32,738 nucleotides of DNA from Irineochytrium annulatum. Lineage: Eukaryota; Chytridiomycota; Chytridiomycetes; Chytridiales; Chytridiaceae. Positions 12,087 through 23,796 of the stretch are shown here, piece by piece (within the stretch, counting starts at the first letter, position 1; every line of letters starts with the position of its first letter). The stretch covers positions 1 through 32,738 of the forward strand of contig JADGJL010000195.1 in assembly GCA_027600665.1 (NCBI GenBank), in the 5' to 3' direction. A program made the translations under genes and the position numbers. Under the pieces are notes generated by a model that made no database searches, had not been told where the DNA came from, and was given only the letters and a program-made list of their open reading frames with translations.

Positions 12087-13670
12087 CTATTTTCTGGCAA
12101 GTTTCCACCTCAAGAGCCGGTCAAGGCCTTGCGGAGTCGTGGCATCAGCCACCCATGTGAAGAATTGCGCCATCTCAGCGTTCCCCCTCGATATTCCGAG
12201 CTGGATTTGGGCGGTCCCGACACTTAACGATGCCTTTTGACTGCCGCTTGCGACGTTGACCGCAGGTCGAATCCCACCAGGGGCTACAGGAGGCTTCCCT
12301 GGTGGAAGCGGTTGCGAAGAAGCTTGCGGCGGAGCTTGCTGCAGGGCTTGTGGCTCGTCTGAAGCTAAGGTTATTGGCGGCTGGATCACTTCCAGAGTTT
12401 TAGGCTCTTTCGCCTCTTTCGCCTCTTTAACTTCCTTGACCTCGACACTCGGAGGTCTTTGCGGCGGTTCCGCCTGCTGATGGCTCATTTCGCGAACTAG
12501 GTCAAAGTGGCGGCCGAAAAATTGCACGGCGGAGTCGTATTGTCCCATCTTCTGATGCAGGACGCCGAGTTGGTTGCAGGCGTGAGCAAGTGAAACCTTT
12601 TGCGAGGGATCGCCCTCCGTCATTGTGATGAATTGCTGCAGGTGGGTTGCTGCACCCTCAAGATTGCCCGACCTGAATTTTATTGGCGTTAAGCTGACAA
12701 GTTTAAAATATGGAAAATAGTTGTACCGACCCTTCGTAGCATGATGCGAGTGCCGCCTGAGCAGGACCTTCTTTGCTTTTATCCCCGGACTCTTGGCAGT
12801 TCTTCAAATATGTTTCTAGATACTAAAATGATAATTAGTACTTTTGCAACGTTCAGCCTGGCAGACCTTGATGGCAACGTCAATTTCACCAATCTGCCGA
12901 TGCGATTTTCCAAGGCGGAACCGGAGGTTATCCATGAGGTCCTGATCCTGCGAGATTGACAAACAGGACTGGTAATGTGTTATTGCCGCAGCGTGGTTGT
13001 CGACGGCCTCCAACTGCTCCGCAATCTTGATTCTCACGGTGACAATGCTGTTGGCAGCCCGTGTCTCAGCCTTCACGTTCCCGCTGTCCTTCGCGAGCTT
13101 CCGGCTTAATTCAAAATTCTCTAAAGCCTCCTCTGACTTCCCGTCGTAATCTAGCACCGACCCAAGGTTATGCGCAGCCTCCACCTCAGTGTCCTTCGTG
13201 CTGTGCATTAACCGGGACGATTCTAGAGCCTCACGAAAATACTTGATGGCCATCTCATCATTTCCTAAATCATGGAAGAACATCGCTATGTTCTGTTCTT
13301 GCGTAAGCCACGACGAAATAGCCGCACACTCCCACCTTTTTGGATTCGTATATGGTCCTGGAATCGGTCGTTCGCTGGCTATCCTCCGCTTTCGTGAGCA
13401 AACGTTTGAGCGATGTAAGATTATTCGGGGTGTAGCTGAAGTTCGCCTTCTGCATAACGACCATGGTGAAGAAGTCGACGTAGGATTTCACATGGCCGCC
13501 GGTAAGGAGCTCCAGGCAAATCGTCGTCGACACCGGCACTCTGGGTCCACATCAGATCCAATCCCCCGCAATATGACTTACGCTTGCTGACTCTTTTCAT
13601 CGGGCTGCTCTTTCGGGAGAGCATGGTGCTGGTTATGCCGCTTCTGGCGAATCGCCGGCAAGCTGGCCAT
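12087..13670 (-). CDS. TTC29: Tetratricopeptide repeat protein 29-like (axonemal/flagellar), 5 exons, 465 aa
   Basis: TTC29 is a TPR protein needed for flagellar/ciliary motility. Exons (5'->3'): 13670-13582, 13540-13336, 13292-12867, 12822-12731, 12672-12087 (1398 nt). The N-terminal family segment reads CLELLTGGHVKSYVDFF, then LLTKAEDSQR, followed by TPR pairs: MAIKYFREALESSRLM, NLGSVLDYDGKSEEALENFELS, AAITHYQSCLSISQ, RLGKSHRQIGEIDVAIKYLETYLKNC and ACNQLGVLHQKMGQYDSAVQFF. The C-terminal helix with LDRLLRWKLARK resembles the end of animal TTC29. A roughly 110-residue Pro/Gln/Lys/Ala linker (near residues 330-420) separates the last TPR from this helix and has no clear animal counterpart. Introns 41-58 nt. 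Its presence argues that the organism has a motile flagellated stage. It is head-to-head with the RBM39-like gene, only 64 bp apart. Confidence 0.85.
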
Positions 13671-13734
13671 CGACGCTTTCAGGGTTGGAGGAGGTCAAAG
13701 TTTCGCAACTTCGCGCAGCATCTTTCTTCCCAAG
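13671..13734. promoter_or_regulatory. 64-bp bidirectional promoter between TTC29 and RBM39-like genes
   Basis: The start codons of the two genes point away from each other with 64 bp between them, so the promoters and both 5' leaders must overlap each other or the coding regions. The segment includes TTTCGCAACTTCGCGCAGC and a purine-rich GGGTTGGAGGAGGTCAAAG. No TATA box is visible. Confidence 0.5.
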
Positions 13735-15884
13735 ATGAACGATGATGAGATAGAAGCGCTGCTGGAGGCCCCGTTTAGAAAAGAGGTAAGTTCGATAGCG
13801 GAAATTATTCGCATTAGGCCTTAATCACTTTCTGGCAGGAGCCGGAATGGGAGGAAGGGCACGAAATCAAGAACGGGGAGATGACGCCCATATCTGCCGC
13901 GGACGGGGCCGAACCGAACGGCGCTAACGGAATGCGGGGGGAAGGTGGCGACAGAAAGAGAAGGTTTGGCTGCGCAAACTGCTTCTAGAGTTCTTGTCCT
14001 GACGCATTCCTTTTGCCAGCCGAGACGGCGATTCGCGCTCGCGTCGGCATGACGACGGGGAGCGCAAGAGTAAGCGACGCCGAAGTGGCTCACGTTCGAA
14101 GCGCCGCAGATCTCGCTCTAAGTCCGAACCCAGGAGGTCGGAGCGCGACCGGGACCGCGATTCGCACAGGGAGAAAGACAGGGAGAAGGATAGGGACAGG
14201 GGAAAGTCCAGAGAGCAGTCTGTGGAGAAGTCTGGGGAGAATGACAGGGACAGGGAGAAGTCGCGGGAGAAGTTGAGGGAGAAGGACAGGGAGAAGGAGA
14301 AAGACCGCGATAGGGAGAGAGATAGGGATCGTGACAGGGACAGGGGGGATCGTGACAGGGAGAAGGACAGGGACAGGCACCGCGACCGAGACCGCGATCG
14401 ACACCGCGACCGCTCGAGGGACAGGCGAAGGTCACGGGATCGTCGGGATGACCGAGGAGGGCGGAGGAGATCAAGGGAGCGCAGACGTGACAGGGATTCT
14501 AGGTGAGTTTCTTTTTTTCNNNNNNNNNNCGGGAATGATTTATAATTGGCAGCTTTGAGGGTTCGCCGGCGCGCGAATTGAGCGACTTGGAGAGGGATAA
14601 GCGAACTGTTTTCATTATGCAGATGGCCGCTCGTGTCAGACGCCGAGATATCGCAAGTTTCTTCGCTACCGCCGGCAAGGTTAGAGACGTTCGACTGATC
14701 ACCGACCGCAATTCAAAAAGATCAAAAGGGTAACTGTTTGCCGGTGATGGTATGGAGATTTAACGTTTTATCTTAGCGTCGGGTATGTCGAATTTTATGA
14801 CGAGGATGCTGTTCCGAAAGCGCTGGCCATGACGGGTGAAAAACTTCTAGGTATACCTATAATTGTACAGCTGACGGAGGCGGAGAAGAATCGGGCGGCC
14901 GCGGAGGCCGAAGCGGCCGCTCAGGAGTTATTGTAAGCACCCATACCATATTCAGACTGTTCAACGTCTTTATAGGCGGCAAACCAGATCAGCCACAAAC
15001 TCTTTCAACCGGCTATACGTTGGATCTATTGATTTTACTTTGACGGAGGAGGACATCAAAAGCGTTTTTGAAGTTCACGGCCCTGTCGAGTCCGTGCACC
15101 TTCATAAAGACCCCGAGTCGGGAAGGTCGCTGGGATACGCCTTCGTTCAGTGAGTAAAATATTTTGTAATTGAGCCTAAAACGACGTTAGCTATAAGTAT
15201 GCTGACCACGCGAAGCAAGCGCTTGAAAAAATGCACGGCTATGAACTTCGAGGGCGGATAGTGAGTAATGCAATTCTTAGCGCGCTTTAACATCACAATA
15301 GATCAAAGTGGGCTTGTCGACGGACAAGTCAGTGCCATTAAAGCATCAGCTGGGGATGACTACGTTCGATGATGACGAGAAGGCTGGTATTGCCTTAAGC
15401 TCCCATGCTCGCGCCCAGTTAATGGCAAAGCTCGCAAGGTCAGAGGATGGTCTGGTTGGAATTTCCGGGATCGTTAAGTAGGTGACGGAGAAAGTATTTG
15501 TCATCCTCACCTTTCACAAAGCAAACCACCGACTCCCAATCCCCCGTCACGATGTGTCCTGCTGCAAAACATGTTTGATCCCGACGAAGAGACGGAACCG
15601 AACTGGGATAAAGACATCGAAGATGATGTGAAGGTCGAGGCAGAAGGAAAATATGGGAAGGTTGTTCATATTGCTGCTGATAAGAACTCTGAGGGGCACA
15701 TCTACATCAAGTTTGACTCGATTCCGGACGCCCAAAAGGCGATTGCTGGGCTAAACGGGCGTTTCTTCGCCGGCAAAAAGGTGGCCTGACTATGTGACCT
15801 ATTCTAATTTTGACGAAGATCACTGCTTCATACTTAACCGATCAAGCTTATGGCGCTCGATACCCGAATGCATCGTACTTGTAA
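13735..15884 (+). CDS. RBM39: RBM39/CAPER-like splicing factor: RD/RE domain, two RRMs and UHM, 10 exons, 578 aa
   Basis: Nuclear SR-related splicing factor of the U2AF65-related RBM39/Rsd1 type. Exons: 13735-13785, 13839-13963, 14020-14502, 14553-14729, 14777-14932, 14976-15149, 15191-15260, 15302-15477, 15522-15780, 15819-15884 (1737 nt). Residues about 55-219 are almost only Arg, Asp, Glu, Lys and Ser. RRM1 starts near 238 ([29 protein letters not shown]), RRM2 near 344 ([25 protein letters not shown]), and the C-terminal UHM near 482 ([28 protein letters not shown]) with the Arg-X-Phe feature at 551-553. The final 66-nt exon after a 38-nt intron is required for the family end; otherwise translation stops after FAGKKVA. 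The third intron (14503-14552) contains the assembly gap, so its true length is unknown but the flanking splice sites fit. Introns otherwise 38-56 nt. Confidence 0.95.
14150..14502 (+). repeat. Imperfect tandem GACAGGGA(C/G)AAG-type repeats encoding RD/RE/RK runs
   Basis: About 350 bp within exon 3 of the RBM39-like gene consists of irregular 6- and 12-bp units of the GAYAGGGAS type that encode alternating Arg-Asp, Arg-Glu and Lys-Asp/Glu dipeptides. This is the charged low-complexity domain of the splicing factor. The repeat length is likely to vary between strains. It stops 17 bp before the N gap. Confidence 0.8.
14520..14529. other. Assembly gap (10 N) inside an RBM39 intron
   Basis: Ten N follow a TTTCTTTTTTTC tract in the intron 14503-14552. 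The position next to a homopyrimidine run and a long tandem repeat suggests an assembly break rather than missing coding sequence. The GTGAGT donor and TTGGCAG acceptor are both present and phase-compatible. Confidence 0.95.
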
Positions 15885-16185
15885 ACCGTGTGAGGGCGTG
15901 ACACAGTTTATTGTAGCTGAAGTACATTCTTACACTGATCTTATGATCCCCGAACAAAGAGGACGAAGTTCTTTTGCTAAGAGCTCCAAAGAAAGTTGGG
16001 TACTCAGACGCGCCATGCGATCATAAATTGTATCAGATGAAGCCCACGTCCCCATTACTATTCACATTTTTTTATTTATAATCTCAACCACTTCATCACG
16101 GTAACCAACGCCTAAATACGTCCTACAAATCCCATTGTATCCCCTAAACCCTGCAATCGCCCAGTTCAGCCTTCGACGGCTTCCA
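15885..16185. other. Convergent 3' region between RBM39-like and 4E-T-like genes
   Basis: Non-coding 301 bp between two converging stop codons. It is A/T-rich with TTTTTTTATTTATAAT near 16067-16082, which reads as candidate poly(A) signals on either strand. I see no RNA gene. Confidence 0.5.
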
Positions 16186-19100
16186 TCACGACGGTCCACC
16201 TCTGTCGGTGATAGTGAAGGGCGGTCCTGGCGATTGATGGCCCATCAGCGGTACAAACCCGGGCGGAGGCATTTGATGAAAATTGTTCATGATGCTCTAG
16301 AACAAAGCTATGAGTAACGACGAAGAAAAAGGAATTTAAGAACGTACCGCGTCAAAGCCTTGTTGCTGGAACGGATGACCAGGTGGCGGAGGCCCGTTCA
16401 GCAATACCCCCATCTGCGAACCTACCCCAGGAAACGAGTAATGAGACGGCAACGCCAACACGTCGATATATATATACCATTAGCGTTCTGCATCTTCTTC
16501 GCCATGATGCTACTCTGGATCATAGCGGCCAACTGGTCTTCATTCCCTCCGAGGTTGCCGTTCATGGCACTCCGGTACAGCGAGTTCGGACCAAGCTGCT
16601 GCGGCTGCAGTTGCGGCTGAAGGGGACGCGGAAATCCCGACATAGGGTTCGGAGAGCCACTGGGCGGCATAAAGTGAGGTGGAGGCGGCCCCATTGGATT
16701 GAATTGCTGCTGCCCCGAGTTAAAAGAGCCGTAGCCTGGCGGGATATTAGGACCATTGGGACCGCCATGATGAAGTTGGGGCGGGAAAGGCATGCCCGCC
16801 ATGTTCTGCATGTGGACGGGGAAGTTGGGAGGCAGGTTCGCGCCAGAGTTTCCCATCGGGTGTTGCATGTGGTTCATATGACCTTGTGGCCGCATCGGAT
16901 TCATCGGGTTTTGGTTGGTAGGCGAGTGATTCATTCGGTCAAGCGGCGGATTGGATAGCTCGGCCTGCTTGACCTTCTTAGCTCCTTCCCCAGGACAACA
17001 ATTATACGATACCTGGGAATTCCGTGACAACATAGCGAGAATCCGATTCATATGCGCCTTATCCTCGATGTTAGGTGGTCCCATGGTACCTCGCTCGATT
17101 GGCCGGCTGTATGGCCTCGACCGAGCACCGAGTTCCATCAATACCTCCTCCTCGGATAACATCATTCTATGAGAAACTTCCGGCACATTACTGCCCATCG
17201 GCCTTGGATCACCCCGGCTGACAAGGTCTCCGCGACCTTGCATCCGCAAGATATCGTCCTCGGTTAAAATGCGGTTCCGAGAAGGCGGGCCCGCGCGCAT
17301 CCCGCCCATATTCTCAAACATATGACGCTGCATCAACTCTTCTTGCGGCAGGCCGGGGTGCATTCCGATGTTGGAGTTAGGGATCGAGTGTTGCACCAGA
17401 GGTGGCACATTCAACGACTGTCCGTGATGTCCGTGCGAAGGATGCATTGGCGACGCATGTTCCCGATACTGCTGGCCCTGGCCTTTTGCAGCCATAAGCT
17501 GCTTCAAAATGTCCTCCTCCGACGGCATATGCCGCGTAGCAGAATCGCGTTCGCGTGAAAGGTTAGCGGGAGGGCCATCGGTGCTCGGACTGTTAATGCC
17601 TTTCGCACTCCCAACACCGAGCCGAGCCATTAAATCGTTTGACAGCTGCTGCTGTTCGGAGACTGACAACTTTCCAGGGCCAGGTTCGCCGCGATTCATG
17701 AATGACCCAGGAAGTGACCCAACGCTCTCAGACGGTTTCTTTTGAGTATCGGCTTCAGCAACGCTGCTACTTTCGAAAAACTTGTTAAATCTAGAAGTGG
17801 CTTTCGGGCGAGCGGCATCGGGTCCTCCAAACAATCCATTTTCGGGGGGTTGGCGAATAAGAGGCGCCGCTCCGTCCTTGAACTTTGCACCCGAGCCAGC
17901 GCCGAAATCGTCGAATATATTCTTAGAAAGATCAATCCCGCCCGGACCAAACATCATATCAATCGGATTCGTGTTGTTTGGAGGCGTCTGTCTTTCAAGC
18001 GACCCAAAGGTGCCCGAATTGTTCGACGGCTCGGTAGCCTGCAGTGGTACTCCGCTCGCAATAGCGACTCTCTCTTTATCCAATCTTTCCTGTTCTCTCA
18101 TCTGCTGCTTAAACCTCTGAATCTCGTCGATTGGCTGGAAGGTCATTCCTGCCGCCGGCGGCTTCGAGGACTTTGCAGTATCCGAAGCCGACTTTAAGTC
18201 TGGCTCCTTAGGAGGCACATTCAGCGGATCTTCCTTCTTATCGAACGACTCCATCCATTCAGGCTGATCATCGTCACGACGTCGGTTGTTTCCCCCCGTG
18301 CCAATGAAAGGTCTCTCAGAAGGCATCGCGCCATTAGTCCTTCCGCCAGGCCTCCCTTCGGTTCTTCCGCTATCATTGCGGCGAGCCCCTGTACAATTCT
18401 TTTAAAAACTGCAAAAACATTGCAACCATCAAAACTAACCTTCTTCATTCCGCTTCGGCCTCAACGCGCTTAGGTCTCGAGCTCCGTCAGTCGGCGGAGG
18501 CAAAGGTTGCGGCTGTTGTCGCCTTCCTTTGTCGGCATCACCCCCCGCCCTAGTAGTCTTTTCCTTGTCCTTCGTATCTGTCGCACCGTCCTTCCTTGAG
18601 CTTGCCGAAGCAACCGACGGAGTAGAATTCGTCCGGCTATTTATTCTCTCCTCAACGGAATACTAAAATTCGGGATCTTGATTAAAGCCCTACAAACCGG
18701 ATCGTAATCACCTTCGGAGCCCGCGGGAACGTGTTCGATGTTGACGGGCCAGCCGTTAAGGGGGCAGCGGGTTTACGCGCGTTCGGCGCGGTTTGGGGCA
18801 ACGCCGCTTCCTCAGCGCCTGTAGAAGAACTGCGAGTTGCTTTCGGATTAGGCTTCTTCGCACTGGCGGGAGAAGCAGTTGCAGAGGGAGGTGATTGTTG
18901 GGATGACGGAAAGCTCATTTTCGGTGGGCCAAAAACAAGGCTTTTTTCTATTAAGTTTCATTGGCGTTTGGTTAAATGCATCGTTGCGGCCATGATCCCG
19001 CAATATAAATCCAATGACGAGCATATCCACCTGTACCAGCGCGGGCCGACCCCGTTGCCGATGCCAAACCGGATGCAGGCGTGGACCGAGGCGCGCCGGC

Positions 19101-19357
19101 CGAGGTTGGCCGCGCGTTGGTGGCGCCAGCCTCCTCCGCACCCGCTGGCGCATCGGCGCGAGGATTCCTGGGCTCAGGCTTGCTGCGAAACGAACTGGCG
19201 TCAGGGCCACCCTCGACATATGCAGTGTTCGCCAGTGAGTCTCCGCACCCAATGCACACCTGTAATAGCTATCCAACGGCGGTAGTCCCTCCGGCTTCTG
19301 CACCAGCGGCGACTCCGCGAGCTTCAGCAGCACGTCCTTGGAGTAACGCAGGGTCAT
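16186..19357 (-). CDS. 4E-T (eIF4E transporter)-like protein, 7 exons, 938 aa
   Basis: 4E-T proteins bind eIF4E, repress translation and link mRNA to P-bodies. Exons (5'->3'): 19357-19260, 19194-19031, 18947-18712, 18662-18440, 18388-16478, 16421-16348, 16296-16186 (2817 nt). The N-terminus carries the eIF4E-binding signature Y-x4-L-hydrophobic as YSKDVLL at residues 5-11, followed by PLVQKPEGLPP. Further 4E-T-like points: QPEWMESF near 282, DEIQRFKQQMREQ near 328, SRFNKFFES near 439, and three acidic SEEDIL/TEDDIL/SEEEVL motifs; the rest is a disordered Pro/Met/Asn/Gln/His-rich C-half. The first two exons are easily missed, because the third contains an in-frame ATG at 18918. A second, weaker site YSVEERI lies at 167-173. 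A 39-nt in-frame stretch (16974-17012) has GT...CTAAG..AG ends and may be an extra intron, giving 925 aa. Assignment rests on motifs, not overall identity. Confidence 0.72.
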
Positions 19358-19410
19358 TGAACAAGAAGTTCATGAACTATGACTTTGACGCGCGCCTTTG
19401 CAGCCATTCA

Positions 19411-19753
19411 TCACGAGTTGAGATGCTGAGGACTTCCCCGAGGGGTGTCCAGGACGAATTCGGCTGGACGAGGAATTGGCCTAAAAGCACCTTCCAGCGT
19501 CAGAATGCCGAAGACGGTGTCGATAGCAAACCTAGATCCTCTCAGTAACAGTTCAGCTACTATTTGTAAATGCACGTTAAGGTCCGCCTGGTTAGTGCCC
19601 GAATTAACCCCGAGACGCTGTAAAGGCAAGATTGAGTCGCCATTGTTAGGCGCGAGACCGGGCACGAATCACGTTTCCCCATCGAACACGGCCTGCCAGA
19701 TACAAATATAGCTCTCGCTTTCGGCGCTCCTCTGCCGACAGACACCTAGCCAT
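19411..19753 (-). CDS. Possible small two-exon gene, 95 aa, unrecognised
   Basis: Exons: 19753-19673 and 19617-19411 (288 nt), joined across a 55-nt intron that has a GTGATT donor, a CCTAAC branch site and a CTTTACAG acceptor. The product begins MARCLSAEERRKRELYLYL and its second exon encodes a smooth amphipathic stretch (ADLNVHLQIVAELLLRG, AIDTVFGILTLEG) then a Pro-rich tail. I do not recognise a family. It ends 53 bp before the 4E-T ATG on the same strand, and starts 43 bp from the kinase ATG on the other strand. It could be a real small gene, or an upstream reading frame in a long 4E-T leader. The good splice signals are the main support. Confidence 0.4.
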
Positions 19754-19796
19754 TACGTCGACGAGGCCAGGGACTTAGCGCCAACGCACCGTCGCT
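19754..19796. promoter_or_regulatory. 43-bp gap between divergent start codons (small gene / MARK kinase)
   Basis: If the 95-aa gene is real, only 43 bp separate the two ATGs. If it is not, the shared region extends to the 4E-T start at 19357 (439 bp). No TATA or named motif is visible. Confidence 0.35.
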
Positions 19797-22536
<2,740 letters not shown>

Positions 22537-23095
22537 GCGCTTAGTCATTGTCACGCATAATTTCTCCTTCCATCCTCTGCGACTTCGTTTCTTCTATACC
22601 ATTCAGAAGGTAGCGGCAATCATGTTAGCAATGTGTTGCTCTCGACATGGAGGCCTAACAATCGCTCAAACCTTCCTTTCAACAATTACATATTAAACTA
22701 TAATTGAACACTCCTGGTCATTGATCCTCTCAAAAACCGTTGATATTGACGCTGAGAACAACAGAGTAGTCCATCAGGACGGACGAAAAAAAGCTCACGC
22801 TTTAAAAGACGACAAACTCAAAGCAGCAATATCGATTTTAAATATTGGTCAACTCCGCACCGACTTTGCGGCATCATTATAATACGCATGGTCCTTCAAA
22901 TGCCCATCCACCTTCGCCGCCATCATTGACAACCGTCACCTTCACGCACACGGTCGTCTAAGAGCGCCGTCGTCCAACGAAACGGTTGGTGTGCTTCATT
23001 AATCAATTTCTCCGCCCGCCCGCCGTAAGGGCTGCAAACTCCTCTTCACCACTACCAAATCTCAGCACGGATGCATGCAGCAAACAACAATAGCT
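22537..23095. other. Convergent 3' region between MARK kinase and uL11m; small open frame only
   Basis: 559 bp between two converging stops. It holds AT-rich tracts (ATTACATATTAAACTATAATTGAAC near 22684-22708) that fit poly(A) regions. On the minus strand, 22920-22849 could encode a 24-residue C-terminal-like peptide (MAAKVDGHLKDHAYYNDAAKS...), but I found no convincing upstream exon, so it is not called as a gene. Confidence 0.4.
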
Positions 23096-23636
23096 CTATG
23101 GAAGTACATTTATTCCAATGGACTTTGCCTGATACAGGACTCGAGACGTCATCGCCTCCAGTGTAATGTCCTCCATGCCGGGATCTTTCACTTTGATCGC
23201 CGCGATCTCATAAATGTGCTTCATCGACAGCTCGCCAACTTGCACGTGTCCACACCGGGCCGTCCCTTTCTCAATGCCGGCTGCCTGGAGAAGAGAAAAA
23301 GTAAAGATGCCAGTTCAGCAGTGTAGCTCCTACTTGTTTTAGAAACCAAGACGTTTGCGGCGACTTCACCACGAATGTGAACGTCCGGTCCGTCTTAACG
23401 GTGATGTAAGCCCTCATTGGGGTGCTCGGTATAATATGCTTCGTTTGATCGTCTGCCGGCAAATAAGAACGAAAATATCACCAGAAGCGTGACTCACTAA
23501 AGGCTTTGCAGAAGTCCATGCTTTTAACACCCCTCTGTCCCAAAGCGGGTCCAACGGGAGGCGACGGAGATGCCTTTCCCGCGGGCACCAGCAACCGGAC
23601 CAGATTCGTGCCTTTCTTGTTGATCGCCTTTGACAT
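23096..23636 (-). CDS. MRPL11: Mitochondrial large-subunit ribosomal protein uL11m, 3 exons, 148 aa
   Basis: Binds the GTPase-associated rRNA region of the mitochondrial ribosome. Exons (5'->3'): 23636-23498, 23452-23334, 23284-23096 (447 nt). The product shows the L11 pattern throughout: [36 protein letters not shown], a Thr/Pro segment [36 protein letters not shown], then the C-terminal domain ([40 protein letters not shown]). Length matches bacterial-type L11 (~142 aa), not the larger cytosolic uL11. No extra presequence is visible at the start, as is common for this protein. Introns 45 and 49 nt. Confidence 0.95.
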
Positions 23637-23796
23637 GGTAAAACTATGGTGATGTTAGGTGGGGTGAGGGAACACCCGCAATAAAAGCCAAGGTGTCTTT
23701 ATCCCCGAAGAGCCTACAAGCCTTATTCTATTCTCAAAAATCGCGCCCATCGCTCTACTGTATAAAACAAATATGCAAAACAACAATCATCAGCAA

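Noticed and set aside
16383..16958. 191-codon plus-strand open frame
   Set aside because: It lies antisense inside the 4E-T coding exon and is Arg/His-rich without any motif.
18712..18918. ATG at 18918 as the 4E-T start
   Set aside because: The frame continues upstream (GPPK before the Met) to a good acceptor at 18948, and exons 19357-19260 and 19194-19031 join in phase and add the eIF4E-binding motif.
22849..22920. 24-codon minus-strand peptide MAAKVDGHLKDHAYYNDAAK... as a gene
   Set aside because: Protein-like, but too short alone and no upstream exon with a matching phase could be found.
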